From: Brachypodium distachyon
Lineage: Eukaryota; Streptophyta; Magnoliopsida; Poales; Poaceae
Assembly (NCBI RefSeq): GCF_000005505.3
Contig: NC_016133.3
Location: 52,665,237-52,729,236, forward strand
DNA: 64,000 nt
Direction: 5' to 3'
Part shown: one piece after another, positions 35,285 to 52,559 of the stretch
Numbering within the stretch: the first letter of the stretch is position 1
Layout of the letters: the number at the start of each line of letters is the position of its first letter
Translations under genes and position numbers: made by a program
Notes under the pieces: generated by a model
Database searches by the model: none
Seen by the model: the letters and a program-made list of their open reading frames with translations, nothing else
What the model was told of the DNA's origin: nothing

Positions 35285-36930
35285 AAGACATGTTGGGTCT
35301 CATGGGAGGACATGTGCTCGCCAAAATTTGCCGGAGGCCTGGGATTCCGTGATATCGAGATGTTTAATTTATCTATGCTGGCGAAACAAGCATGGAGGTT
35401 GATGCAAAGCCCAGATACGCTGAGTGCAAGAATTCTCAAGGCGGTCTACTTTCCTCAAGATGACATCCTGACAGCCGGTCTCGGCGCGCACCCGTCACAA
35501 ATTTGGCGGGCGATCATCGATGGCCGTGATGTACTCAAGCAAGGCCTGATCAGGCGGATAGGTAATGGAGAGAGTACTGATGCTTGGAACGACAATTGGA
35601 TTCCTCGTGATTCGTTGATGAGGCCGATTGCTTGCCCGAGGGACGATGCTCCGTGTGATGTGTCTGATTTCATTAGCACGTCTGCTTCGTGGAATCATGG
35701 GAAACTTGAGGAATTTTTCTTGCCGATGGATGTGGAAATAATTCAGTCGATTCTCATCTGTACCCGTAGTGCTGATGATTTTTGGGCGTGGAATTTTGAG
35801 AAGACGGGAGTGTTCTCCGTACGATCTGCCTACCGTATGCTCGTAAGCACCAAGCGAAGAAGGGAGGCGTGGTTGGATGATCGTGCCTCGATCTCTAACC
35901 AATCTGCTACGGAGAAAAACTGGACAGCTCTGTGGAAAGTCCGTGTTCCCTCCAAGCTACATGTTTTCCTGTGGCGCCTGGCACACACGTCATTACATAC
36001 TGGTGATGTTCGCCACCATCGTGGCATGGCCACGTCCAGCTGATGCGGCAATTGTGGCGAGCGGGACTCATGGCGGCATTCTCTCATCAATGCACCATGA
36101 GCAGATGCGTTTGGGCGCTTGCACCGGAGGATCTGCGCGAACACCTGGAGGAGACAGCGGAGCCTGATCCTATGCAATGGATTTTTGCGATGATCGAGTC
36201 ACTTTCTCATGAGGAGTTGATTCGATGCTTCGTGACGCTTTGGGCCATCTGGTATGCCCGAAGGAAGGTTCTTCATGAAGTCCAATTTCAGAGCCCTCTC
36301 TTGACGCACTCATTCATCGAAGCCTTCATCCGTGAGCTGGAGATTGCAGAACCGAACCATGTACAGACAGTCCAACCACGCCTGCCACAGCCGGCTGCTC
36401 GATGGATCCCTCCACCAGCACTCCATGTCAAGATCAACGTCGATGCGGCTGTTGCAAAACAAGCTGGCTCCGGCACAATTGCAGATGTCTGCCGGGATGC
36501 GGACGGCCGTTTTCTTGGTGCTTCTGCCCTGGTGATCGCCGGCATTGTTGACCCAGGTACCTTGGAAGTGCTCGCGTGCAGGGAAGCGCTGTCACTGGCG
36601 GAGGATCTCCAAGTGACTCATATCCGGGTTGCATCTGATTGCCTGGAAGTTATCAACGCTCTGAGAGGGGAGAACCTGGGGCGTTTCGCTCTCGTCCTCC
36701 AGGAGATTAAGAGCCGGCAGACTCGCTTTTCGTCTGTGAGTTCTATGCAGGAGAAGAGAGTTTCAAATGTGGAAGTGCATAACCTGGCTCGTGCTTCAAC
36801 CTCCCGACAGGCTGGCCGATTTGTTTGGCTCGTGGAGTGGCCAGACCATATTTGTATCCCCGTTATCTTAGCTAATCACTGTACGGCTGCTTTCTCAAAA
36901 GAAAAAAACATATCAGTTTCGCTCAAGAAA
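35285..36930 (+). pseudogene. Dead LINE fragment: end of reverse transcriptase, zinc-binding region and RNase H domain
   Basis: The plus strand encodes text typical of plant LINE ORF2 C-termini: CWVSWEDMCSPKFAGGLGFR at the start, WNDNWIP in the middle, FLWRLAHTSLHTGD near 35990, then a CGNCGERDSWRHS zinc-knuckle piece. An RNase H domain follows (INVDAAVAKQAG from about 36430, ACREALSLA and VASDCLEVI). It is disrupted by an in-frame TGA at about 36041 and a frame change about 50 bases later. The RNase H acidic residues are partly visible, but the upstream RT and endonuclease are absent. It lies about 540 bases upstream of the CDPK gene and is a non-functional relic. Confidence 0.85.
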
Positions 36931-37014
36931 AGAAGTGAACATATCAGTGCTGCTGCGTACTATAGTTTGTATAGAAACACGTGTGCATATTTTAAATTAT
37001 CATGTCACGAGTAG

Positions 37015-37471
37015 TCAGTAAGTAAAATACGGAGTATATTATTGTGCCAAATTATTCATGGCCTCCCATGAAATTAAGTTTCATAACTTATTTGATTTGC
37101 GATTGCATCGGTCCTTGACTGGGCCAAATGCAGTGATCCATCCGTGCGATCTTTCCGCCCCGATTCAAGGGAAAGACAGAACGGAAATCTGCTGCTGCAG
37201 CAAGCCTCCGCCTCGCTTTCGCAAACGTGACCGCGAAGCCGCCGTGAAGCCGCCGCTGCCTCATCCAGCTCACTCTCTCCAGGTCGCTGCATCTCTGGCC
37301 CGAGACCGTCGCCAATTCACCACTCTCGATCCCAAACTCTCATCAATCAGCCGCGTGTTTCCTACCCAAACCGCGCCGCGACGACCCCGCCCCTAAAACC
37401 CCCCAACGGGCGGCGGAGCTTTCGGTAGATGCGAGCAGCATCGCCTCGGCCGCGCCCGCCCACCGTGTGTG
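37015..37471. promoter_or_regulatory. CDPK upstream region and 5' UTR
   Basis: The stretch turns from AT-rich to GC-rich near 37190. The last 200 bases are probably the 5' UTR ahead of the ATG at 37472. I see no clear TATA box. Several CCGC-rich phrases are typical of grass 5' leaders. Confidence 0.35.
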
Positions 37472-42114
<4,643 letters not shown>

Positions 42115-45100
42115 GAAATGCACCTGGCTGACGCTGAGCATCCACGAAGTACAGCTTGTGGAGCTGATTTAATCTCCTGCTATACGGAAGCTGCCTACAG
42201 TTTTTGTACCCTGTCAGTTGTAGGTGTGGATATGTGTTTTAGGCGATTCTTATTGTTTGTCTAATCTAACTCCTGTTATTTCGTTGATGAAATGTGGGGG
42301 AGGTGGTCTCGCAATTCTGCAAATGTTCATAATGTGGTCGCTTGATTTCTGCGATGCTTCGTTCAGTGTTTGCCCATCACGTCACGTCGTTGATATCTGA
42401 ACTCCTGGACCCGAGCCCCTGGTACAATTTCAGTAGGCCGCTAAGCCTGTCTCTGCATGCCTGTTTGATTTTTACAGTCGTGTAGTATGCTGCAACGCCA
42501 GTACGTAGTTACAAAGGGACATATGCTACGTTCATGCTGTAATCAAATTGCAGTTTCTCGTTAGAAAATGAGTGTCCCCTAGGTTTTTCCAACCTCGCCG
42601 CCGCCGAGCTTCAGTGCAGCCATTGTGGCACCACTGCCGTCTGCTCATCTACCCCGCAGTCCAGCTCTCTGGTTCCCTGATCCCGTTGTCGCTCTCCAGG
42701 GTGACTGTGTCCCCATCACAGCCACCGGCTCAGCACGCGGTCTTCGTACACGCCGTCACCTGCTCTGGCCTTGTGGCGGAGGGTCGAGCTTGTTCGGTTA
42801 CACGTGATCTGGGGAGGATTGGGGATGAATTGAGCTGCAATCCAGATCGTTCCCCGTTGATACCGGCAGGGTAGGGAATAGCTGTACGAGGCCTTAAATG
42901 ACTTGGGTTCAAATTTGTGATCAAAGTTGATTTGAAGATTTGGAATTGGTATAGAACCAGGACATACGGAATCTCGTTCTCAACCCTAGTAGCAGCGATC
43001 AGAATCTAGAACTAGGCTGCGTATATTGGTTTGTGTTTCGCCTAGTGTAGTGCAGGATGAAGCAGCTGACCTTTGATGAGGATTGCTTGCCTCTGCGTGA
43101 TGCGGGCGCGTAGCTCGCGTTCATTTCCGGTGGGGTTGCTTCATTAAAAAAGAAAACAATCATCCGACCGGATTCCACTATAGATAACGGAATTCACCCG
43201 AGTTCACTCACTTATGTTCACACACACTTGCCACCTAAAGGCCAGCAAGAACACACAGTCACGGCAGGTGGTTGCGAATCGGTTGTTCCATATTGGGGTG
43301 AACGAGGGAGCTTTGGGTGAAAGCCCATTTGTTTGTGGCTCTTGTCGGAACCGGCGACGGCAACGCCCATGGGCGTCTAACTTCTTGAGGGCATTGTTGC
43401 GTTATCGTTTTCTCTCATTTCCTCTTCCTGAGATCTATGCGCTGAGGAAATCCGTAGATCCACTCCGTACTGGATCACGACGGTGCTCTTGCATCATTGT
43501 CCTTTTGGAAGGCATCATCGTGGAGCCAATCTCCGAGGCATGATTGGTGGCATATGGATTGAACCGTGAGTATTGCAAAGGTTTGGGCCGGCTTCTAGCA
43601 TGTTGTTGGATCTCGATGGTTTTTTCCTCGGATTGCGGTGCTCTTGTGCGATGTAAGCTTACACGCTTCCTTTTCAAAACTCGTCATCAAAATCAGTGGT
43701 GTCTGTCTGGCATGGATCAAGTGGGCTTCACGTCGCTACTATGGTCAGACACTAGTAGCGACCTAGCTGGGCATCGCCGAGACGGTGAGATTTGTCTCCC
43801 AAGCACCGTCCCATTCTCTGGAAAATGCTTCGGTGCAGTACTGTCCATGACGTTGCCAATGGCGCGCCGCACACTGCTCTCTCGTTTCTCCTGACGATCG
43901 CCAATGGCAGCAACGCGCTGTTCTTCAACGGTTGCCAATCGCCGGCCCCGGAGGGCCCCGGACTGTCGCTGCCACACGCCTCGCCGCTCCCACTCCCACG
44001 CCCCCGCCGGCCCGACCACGTACACGCGCCACACAAACGCAAATGCCACCGGACGTTGACTCCTCAGGCGGCCAACTCGAACTCTGCCACACGCGCGGCA
44101 CGTTCGTTCGAAACCGCGGCGCAGCTGCTGCCCCGCCAGCTCGCCCGTTGACCCCCCGAGACCAACTTGGGCCAGGGCGACAAGGGATCCATCGATTACA
44201 AGATCGCGCGCACTGCACCCGCGGTTGTCCCTCTCCCGCAACGAAATCGCTCCATTTCCGTGGAGCAAGGGCGGATAAAGATATGATTAACAATCTCGGT
44301 GCGCAGGTCAAGATTAAAACCGGTTTGCTTGCCGCTCGATCCATCCAACGGGTGGTTCAGGGGCTCAGGGCTTGAGCTAATGCGGCAACACTAGCAACCG
44401 AAGCAAGCCAGCATGTGCGCCTGTCATCACCTCCCCTCTCTCCAGGCGAAGCTTCCGCTCCTCCCATTACCTGGCGCCCTTTCTTTTCTTGCCGTCGTCT
44501 TCCGTTCCTTATCGGGCATCATCAAGAAACTTTTCTTGCTTTTACCCATCCGCGAGGAACCATCCCAGTCCCATGGGATTGGAGGGGAACGAAGAAGCTT
44601 CAAGAATATCCGCTTCTTAATTCCGCCCAGATGCACTGATTCCGCAACTTTCTGAGATGTATTTTATGGTTTCACGTCATAAAGGTTTAGACGGCGGCAA
44701 TGTGACTATGAGAAGACCAATGCGCGATTTCGTTCTGTCGTTGCAGAAAGTGAAGAGCTTGACTTGTTTGTGATCGGGATTGGGCTCCAGCCAGCCCACC
44801 TCATCTCTGCAGCCTACCCAACTCCACTACTTCGTGCACTGCAATTTATTTTATGCGCAGAGTTATCTTTTGCACTAAACTAGATTTGCTGATTTGACCA
44901 ACCAGCCGCAGAGTGGCGCTAAGATACTGGTTGACCCGAATAATTTATCAAGTGTTCATGTGGTCCTTTTGCTTGCTTGCTGGGTGCTCTTTCAGCTTTA
45001 CTACCCCCAAACATGTGCAATTTGTTGACGTCAACGAACTGCAACGTACTCCCGCTTGGGTCATCGTCACGCTCCAACCAATCATGAATAAGGCAGAGGT

Positions 45101-46347
45101 TAAAACATGCAGGAGATCAAAACATTTCTGTAGTATTTGCATAGTTTAAATTTACTGACACCACAGGGATTCAATTTAGCCTTACAAGCCGATCAGAAAC
45201 AAATTTCGCGAGCCGGCTATCATTACTTAAAACGACCTTCAACATATGATTTCTATACCACACGATTTGCTGAAGAACCTGAGGTCATACACTACTTTTT
45301 TTTACTGGGAAGGTCATACACTACTTGATCCCTCTCAGATTCTTTAACTCGATAAGGATTATCCATGCATCAATGAATCAGTGGAATTGGATTGCTTTAT
45401 TAATTGTCCATAGCTTTTTTTAAGGAAAGGACGGTCGATCCACATCATTCGATTAGAAGAGAGAAACTGTACAAAGACTTGAAGTATAGTATAGAACCAA
45501 AATTTTTGGTTTGATTCCCCTCGCTCTCCTGTCTCGATCGGGACAGACTAATTCCATGATTTACTCTCCAACAAAGACTTGAAGTAAATGCGGTTTGTTG
45601 GTTTCATGCCTTTTGCAACCCTGCAATGCAGGCAAAATTGGTTTCACTTTAGTTTAATGGCCAAGGAAGCATGTGCCCTCACTTGACCAATTATCCGGCA
45701 AACTTGTGTAAGATGATCTGTAGGTGGCATATTAAAGCAAAGAAGGACAAAAATCCATGGCTGCAAATATTCTGGCAGCTGATTTGGGCAACAATGAACA
45801 TACCTTGTAGACTCTTACAGTAATTTTAGCAATGCAGACGAAACTGCCTACCTGGTTCTTGCCCAGGCAAATAAAGCTTGCACGGAAATGGAAATTGCAC
45901 AGCTGGAAAAGCAGGACATTGCCATAGTAGAGTAGGAGGTCATTTGGAAGCTTCAGTGTCAAGTTCAAATTTAAACTAAACATCTAAACTCCCCATAGAA
46001 ATAGTCCCAACCGGAACATATGACGTAGATTCTGTTTTCTGAATTCAAGCAAGGTGCGTGTTTAATAACTTTTCACATATGTACAATGAGAGGTTGCAAT
46101 CAGATATCCCCCTCGTGAAATACACACACAAATGACATCTTGATGCTCCTAACTGGCTGCCATTCCTAATTAACTTCCAACTAGTCACACCTAAAAAGAA
46201 TGAGACCTAGATGGTGAAAGCCAAGAAAGCAAGAAACTGAACCGGTGGCTCCGCATATACACCGGCTAATTTCACTGAACACGCTTTTCACTCAGCTTTC
46301 GTCCAGACTCCAGACTCCAGAGTGCGTGTGCCGCCCACGGCCCACCA
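42115..46347. other. Spacer between CDPK and ATL genes
   Basis: The first 200-300 bases are the probable CDPK 3' UTR. Between about 43200 and 43650 the sequence has the flavour of Pooideae retroelement tails ('gtcggaaccggcgacggcaacgcc', 'aagcccatttg' phrases), but I cannot name a family. A GC-rich stretch (43880-44180) is open in several frames without a domain. From 44650 to 46240 I see only AT-rich intergenic DNA. The last part (about 45990-46347) includes the ATL 3' UTR. Confidence 0.4.
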
Positions 46348-46929
46348 CTACGCCAAGAACGCCGGGCCCTCGCCCCCGCCACACGGCGCCTTCAGGGGCG
46401 CGCCGATGCCGATGCCGACGCCGGGGCCCGGGCGCGCGCCGCATCGTCGGCACCGCTCGCCGCGCGGCATCTGGTCGGCGGCGACCAGCACCCGGCGGCA
46501 CGAGGGGCACGAGGAGTGCGAGCGCAGCCAGGTGTCGACGCAGGCGGCGTGGAACCCGTGGCCGCACTGCGGCAGCACGCGCATCTCCTGCCCGTCCTCG
46601 AACTCGGCCAGGCAGATGGCGCACTCGTCGGCCTCCGCCTCGGACTCCGACGAATCAGCCTTGCCGCCGCGGCCGTCGGAGACGTACGTGACGGTCGGGA
46701 GGGAGCGCAGAACTTCCTTCTTGACGCCCTTGTTCGCGCCCGGCGGAGAAGACGACGCGCCCGCGGCCCGGGCCCAGCGCCGGGTGCACGCGCACCGGGC
46801 CACGAGGCCCAGGCCCAGGACGCAGACCAGCGCGCAGAGGAGGCCCGCGAGGATGACGACCAGGTCCGAGTTGAGCGAGTCCTGCGGCGGCATGCCTTCG
46901 ACGGCGGCCTCAAGGAGCCTTCTTGCCAT
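46348..46929 (-). CDS. ATL: ATL-family RING-H2 E3 ubiquitin ligase (intronless, 193 aa)
   Basis: A single exon, as is usual for ATLs. Residues 22-44 form one hydrophobic membrane helix (DLVVILAGLLCALVCVLGLG), followed by a basic stretch. The family GLD-like segment is VKKEVLRSLPTVTY (69-82). An acidic spacer leads to a complete RING-H2 finger from Cys103 to Cys144: CAIC, then CGHGFH giving the two histidines, then WLRSHSSCPSC. RING-H2 proteins recruit E2 enzymes and ubiquitinate targets at membranes, and many ATLs respond fast to elicitors or sugar/nitrogen status. After the RING is a second Cys pair (RCRRCG, 159-164) that is not part of the finger. A TATA box lies about 150 bases upstream. 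The closest Arabidopsis relatives are probably ATL8/ATL80 types, from memory. Confidence 0.95.
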   Translation of the reverse strand: MARRLLEAAVEGMPPQDSLNSDLVVILAGLLCALVCVLGLGLVARCACTRRWARAAGASSSPPGANKGVKKEVLRSLPTVTYVSDGRGGKADSSESEAEADECAICLAEFEDGQEMRVLPQCGHGFHAACVDTWLRSHSSCPSCRRVLVAADQMPRGERCRRCGARPGPGVGIGIGAPLKAPCGGGEGPAFLA

Positions 46930-47079
46930 GGCTTCTGGCTGGAAAACTAGCTGCGGAGTTCACGATCGAGCTGCGCTGCTGCTGCTGCTGACTTGTGCGC
47001 GCGGAGGAATGGAACGGGGGAGGAGTGTGTGCGAGTGTCAAGCGTGTGTTGTGAGCTAGGAGGGGGTTGGTTCACTTGC

Positions 47080-47086
47080 TTATATA
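47080..47086 (-). promoter_or_regulatory. TATA box of the ATL gene
   Basis: On the minus strand CTATATAAGC contains TATATAA, about 150 bases upstream of the ATL start codon, leaving room for a short 5' UTR. Confidence 0.65.
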
Positions 47087-47468
47087 GAGCTCCTGCCTGG
47101 CGTTGATGGACGACTTTTGGTCTTTGGAAATCTGAAGAAATGAACACGGGTCATAGTAAGGTCAGTGGAGTCGTTTGGTTGGAAGTTGGAGCTTGAAAGT
47201 GAGTCCTCCTTTGGTCCGCGTTTGAGCAGTTGTTCACCGTTGCACACCGCTTAAAATGGTTAGCCCTAGTGCTCTCTTTTAGCACATGTCTTAACCCAAA
47301 AGCATATCTATGTATGACTCTTTTTTAAAAAACCTTTCAAGGTCAACATGATCAAAATCGCCAGGAATTTAGGATATCGCCATGAACATGATGACGATGA
47401 TCATTAAAATTTTCCTGCATAATATAGGAGAAAGGAATCGTAAAAGTGAAAAAATTGCGAAGCTTTAG

Positions 47469-47554
47469 TACTCCCTTCATCCCGAAATAAGTGACTTGGA
47501 TTTGTATAGATTCTTATACAAATTGACGTCACTTATTTCCGGACAGAAGGAGTA
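47469..47554. mobile_element. Stowaway-type MITE
   Basis: Starts TACTCCCTTCATCCCGAAAT and ends ATTTCCGGACAGAAGGAGTA. The internal 'ataagtgac' / 'gtcacttat' arms are also inverted, so the element folds nearly end to end. Confidence 0.8.
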
Positions 47555-47662
47555 TGTCCTTTTCTTTTGGAAAAATCAGTTTTTGTGAGTATAATAAATC
47601 GATTTATCAAAGCCGCACCATAGTCAATTCAGGAAAAAGAAACGTAACCTCAGAAAATAAAA

Positions 47663-47790
47663 TACTCTCTCCATCCAACAAAGGATGTCTCAATTTTAAC
47701 TAAATTTGAATGCATCTATACACTAACTCATGTCTAGATACATTCAAATTTTGAGAAACTTGAAAAATCTTTTGTTGGACGGAGGGAGTA
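47663..47790. mobile_element. Stowaway-type MITE
   Basis: Starts TACTCTCTCCATCCAACAAA and ends TTTGTTGGACGGAGGGAGTA. The inverted ends pair over about 20 bp with few mismatches, and the internal 'tttgaatg' / 'cattcaaa' extends the stem. Confidence 0.85.
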
Positions 47791-47799
47791 TAATAAAAA

Positions 47800-50700
47800 T
47801 CCTTGACTTATCCGAGTGAGGAAGCATACATGAGCATTCTCCCAAGTTATCCTTGTGGCACGAAACACCTTGATCTACCAAAGGGATTAGAGAAGGGACA
47901 GGTGGCCGCGTTTGGAGCCGCACGAAGAGCACTTGGATACGGTGCAATGGACTTTCGGTTGTTGTCTGCTACCTGTCACTCAGCTACGGCCTCCATGTTC
48001 CATTCCACCGTATTGACCTTTTTTGCGTTGAGCGTGTTGCTCAGTGGTCACCGTTTTCGAACACACACCTCTTCTCCTCCGTTCTTTTCACGCTCGTAGT
48101 ACTTATTTCCGCGCGGGCGCAGGTCGAAACTGAAAGAGGTTCCCGCAGGACGCACAATCTCCGAAATCCCGGCTCGCATGGAACCATTCTTGTTTCCACG
48201 ACAAACAAGAAAAAAGAACTTAACTTCGTGGAAACATTCTACTCCGTTGTGACATAGGGAAGCGATGCTAGGATTTCGATTTCATATCGCCGCGGCCGCG
48301 GAGGAGGAGAAATTTTTGCGTGAAACGGCCGGAGATGCTGGGGAATCCATCTTTCCATGAGCGGGCCGCGGAGCTGCCTCTTTTAGGAGCCATAGTGGTG
48401 AACCGACGCACCCACCCACGCAGGCACATGGCAGGCACTGCACCTTTGCGCAGCACTGATCACATGTATGTAACCGACGGATCGCACAGCAGCAGCTCGC
48501 CGTGAACATGCACTACGTAGTCTCGACGCGACGTGTAGAGTTCACGGGCTTGACACGACGAAAGCAGTTCTGGGAAGTGTCCCGGGTACGACGGCTCGGA
48601 TGATTTGAGCGATGGATGTCACGCTTTCTGTTGTGGCTTCCTGCATTTGTCACGGATCGTGCCTCAGTTGTGAAGTGAGAGCAAAAGTGAGACCCACACT
48701 GTCGTCTCGGTTGCAGCTCCAAAGATGTTTATGGACGAGAAACACAGGCGCAGAGACTGTACATGTGTTGCACTGCCAGAACTCAGAAAAGAGAAGAAAA
48801 GAACAGCACTGGAGTACATACAAATGTGAGACGCAGAAACAGATTTTTCACCTACGTCCAAACATGCATACGTCTGAATTTTTTTTTGATGCTGTTTTGG
48901 ATTTGTCCCACAGGAATTGAGTGCCATGTGTTGGTTGATCTTGGCTTAGACAGAGTCAGAAGAGATTAGGATAAGGGTGGGGCCCACGAACCAACGTTCG
49001 TGGCCTTATCCCAACGAACGATACGCACCCTGATCGGCGGTGCCAAAACCAATCGATGATTCTGGTCTCCTGTCGTGCAGTGCTATATAAGAAAAGAAAT
49101 CGGCAACAGACGTTGACGTGACTCTCCTTCTTATTTTGCCCACGAAACCCCGAAATCCTAAATCCAAATCGATCTCAGAAGCACTGTCTACGACGGGAAG
49201 ACTCGAGCTTTCTGCTTGCAGGTGGCGGCCGGAAGGAAGGAGGAGCTTCACCAGGACCCGTCCGTCGACTACTTCCCCTACTTCCTCTACGGCGTCATCA
49301 CAGCTTCACCTCTCCACCGACCCACGACAATGGCATCGTCCTCCATCGCACGTATGAACCTCCCTATTTTCTCTACTGTTAGTGCTCTAATTAATTGCCA
49401 GTGCATGTTTAGGCTTAGCCTAATGAATCTTAGGATCTAACACCATGCCCTCTGAAAGACCAATAACCACTCCAGTTTTTGACGACAGCGTGGAATTCAG
49501 CAGGAAAAGACTGCGTCCCCCCCGCTCGGATGCGGCTTGCCTGCTCCCGGCAAAGCTGAAGTGTTCATGTTTTTTCTATGCTGGACCCACTTTCCCTGTT
49601 CCTGCTCGCAATTATGAAGGCCTTTCTACTCACAGCCCCTCTGTTCCATAGCTGCGCAAGCGCAGCCAGATCTGGTTCACCTGATTTCTAGCTGACCACC
49701 GTTCGGCCGTTCGGCTGCACGAGTTACGCCGGTTGGGTTTCGTTGGACGGGCCATTCAAGATGAGAACACACCTGAGAGATCAAGCAGAACATGAGAGGG
49801 CGCTCCGGCGCTGGCGTTCCATCATTGCAACCCGCAAGCCCCTGATGCATGTAGCAGTAACATGATGCACAGTGGGAGGAAGAAGAGCCCTGGGCCCAGC
49901 CAGGAAAACCAGAACCGTCAGATGGACGGGAGAACAGATGTGAGTATACTGATTTACTGAATGACAAGAGGTGCGATCAATCCATTGCCATGGCCACTGC
50001 AATCTGAGTGCATGCCTTTTCAACGCTTTTCGTCGATAGTTGGATTATGATTCCTATGCTGAAAGCTACTCCTACACGCAGAGCGTATATATCATGGCAT
50101 GGATATGTTATCGGCTTTCAGTAAAGCCGGGCGAAAAAGCCCTCGCTCTGAAGAAAACATATGATGTTGCATGCATGGTATCATATCCACCGTGATTTAT
50201 TCGAAGGGACCGATCGGCCTGCACATTCGTTGCATGGTACGCTAGTTCCGGCCAGATTCCGCTTGATAGGCGCTTTGCAGGACCTCATACCTGACTGCAA
50301 CGAAAAAAGAGCTTTGCACAAGCTTAAAGCGCAACCTGGAGACGTGGTTTCTCTTCAGACACAACATGCTCTCTGCCTTCCTGATCCCGATGTGGCGACG
50401 ATGTCAAGAAAAGCTCCTTGGTTCTCAGTTTTTCGGTTCGCCGGCTATGCTCCATTGCCATGGTAGGACTCGGCACATAATGGCTGATCGGTTTGATCAC
50501 TGACGAAGGATGATCAAGTGAACTAACATTCAACAGTTGAAGCAACATTTGCTATGGTGCAAGTCCCAAGTATGGGACCATTTCCTCCAGGGCACAGAAG
50601 GAATCAAAAACATGCGCAAAAGGAACTTTCAGGAAAAGTGCAAATGAGTGCAACTTTAGATAGAACGTGATTTCGACTGGAAAAGCGTGAGCTTCAAACA

Positions 50701-50920
50701 TGCAAGAGTAACGTGGATAAGACCCTGGTGTCATGATAAGATAAGATCTATCGATCCAGATGATATGATATGGCGATTTTACTCACTGTTTCGAAGTAGA
50801 AGCCATTATCTGAACAACTGAATGCCTCTTGTGAAGAAAGGTGTATGTGTGCTTCGGTAGGTTGCATCAACAAGAAAATGTCGCAAAAGATCCCACCAAA
50901 AGAAATTTAGCTGATCAGTT
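47800..50920. other. Intergenic stretch, one promoter-like spot but no supported gene
   Basis: No recognisable protein is encoded. At about 49083 there is 'gctatataag', followed 120 bases later by a frame reading AGRKEELHQDPSVDYFPYFL (about 49220-49280). That looks protein-like but is very short, has no identified continuation and is unrecognised to me. The rest is ordinary AT/GC-mixed spacer. Confidence 0.4.
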
Positions 50921-50923
50921 TGG

Positions 50924-51017
50924 TACTCCCTCTAATTCATAATAAGCGTCGGAGATGTAGTACAAAGTTGTACTAATGTTAGTACAAATCCCCGACACTT
51001 ATGGATCGGAGAGAGTA
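50924..51017. mobile_element. Stowaway-type MITE
   Basis: Starts TACTCCCTCTAATTCATAAT and ends 'atggatcggagagagta'. The interior 'gtacaaagttgtactaatgt' pairs within itself. It is the same subfamily as the copy at 52166. Confidence 0.8.
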
Positions 51018-51477
51018 GTAAATTCTCGACCATATTTTAGCATGAATTTTGGCAGGTGCACAAGTTTTAGCGTGATGCGTTCTTAGTCTTTTTCAAAATG
51101 TACAAGCAGGTAAACCCAAAACCCGAGCACCCACCCAGCATGTAGATTTGCTTTTCCCTTATGAGTATGCATACTGTGTCCTCTAAGAAAATACTCCATT
51201 GTGTTTTGATCGGAAAAAAAAGTGTCATCGTTTGTTTGACCTTATTAAATTTCTCCATTGCTCAAACGGAATACATGGAATGGATAACATATTCTTCGGC
51301 AATCTGGAAACATGGTAAGATATTGCTAAAACTTATCGTCAAATCATAGTACGAGGACAGTCCTGAATGAATATAATGCTATCATGGACTTTAGATAAAA
51401 ATGCACAGAAAGATTTATTCAAATGTTACACACTCATATATATACAACAAATAAATCCATGCTTGGTATTTAAAACA

Positions 51478-52559
51478 TTAATTTACTTTCTTACTTGTAC
51501 ATTGTACATTTAAGTTCGATGCCTTTAATCTTACAATGTCATCAACAATATCTTCTCCAATTGGCAGGGCATTCCAATCTCCTCTGGAATGCATTTCAAG
51601 TTTGTCTCGGAGGTCTTCACTGAGATCGGGTTTAAGAATTAGCCTGGCAAAAACACTTAAGAAATAAGCATTCTGTTCTAATTCGTGATTTCGTTACCTA
51701 TTTTCTGAGGTCAATGACCCCATATCATAGCATTTCCTACAGTCCCTGACACGGCTGGTTACGGTGAGAGTTGCCGGCCTGGCTGAGTAGCTGTGGATGA
51801 TACGCTGGTAAGTGGTAACCTCACCTCTTCTTTTCCTTTGTGCTGTTGCTGTCAAGCTTAAAATTGGAATATTCCTGTATTGACAGCAGCTGCAACCTTG
51901 AATCTGTTACAACTTACAACAACTTAAGATTTGCTATCTCATAAAAAATGAAGTTTATTCTTGGACATCAGGACAAATACAGTATCTGTGCATCACACTG
52001 CTTTTCAGACTATCAATATGTAGTAGTACACAGGGATGTGGAATCTACATAACAACAATTAGCTTTGAAGCATGCTAAACAGAGCACGACAGTAGGGATT
52101 ATCTTATTTACCTTCATATCAACTGTTCTTTTAAAACAAAATTGTGAGACTATAATTTATTTAAGTACTCCCTCTGATCCATAATAAGTGTCCCAGACTT
52201 AGTGCAACTTTGTACTAAGTTAGTACAAAATCTGAGACACTTATTATGGATCGGAGGGAGTATATATTTCTGTACAACGTTATAGGCAATAATATAAATA
52301 GACATAAATTATAAATATTGGAAAAACAAATGTAATCCCAACTATCTCAGCTGTGTTTCGCAACGACAATACCGTTTCCTTAAGAAGGTGACAACATAAT
52401 GTATTTTTGTGTTTAGCCTATTTATGGTATACTCGACATATTACAAAACCATCTCTTGGCTAACATAGAAACAATTTAAAAACATCCTATGTTGTTTGTT
52501 AAAAAGTGCTCACCTTTTCTGCACCTACTTTTCTACTGCAGAGATAAAGTTCAGCAAGC
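51478..52559 (-). CDS. Two candidate exons of an unrecognised gene (C-terminal end)
   Basis: On the minus strand, 52514-52559 is flanked by good splice sites (tgtag before, gtgagc after) and encodes LAELYLCSRKVGAEK. A second segment, 51478-51672, follows an acceptor (gaacag), is in the same frame, and encodes 64 residues ending at a TAA. Its core reads ARLILKPDLSEDLRDK and continues as a hydrophilic, plausible protein. I do not recognise the family. A further possible upstream exon ending in FHLNFGKLTNVK with donor gtacgg lies at about 53510-53605, but its phase does not join directly to 52559, so an exon would be missing. It could be the 3' part of a real gene or a remnant; it is probably separate from the glycosyltransferase further upstream. 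Confidence 0.35.
52166..52262. mobile_element. Stowaway-type MITE
   Basis: Starts TACTCCCTCTGATCCATAAT and ends ATTATGGATCGGAGGGAGTA. These 20-base ends are nearly perfect inverted repeats, and the middle 'gtactaagttagtac' is palindromic. This is one of the least decayed copies in the window. Confidence 0.9.

Noticed and set aside
43717..44375. Overlapping open frames on both strands in the CDPK-ATL spacer
   Set aside because: GC-rich composition effect; no domain, no splice model and repeat-like surroundings.
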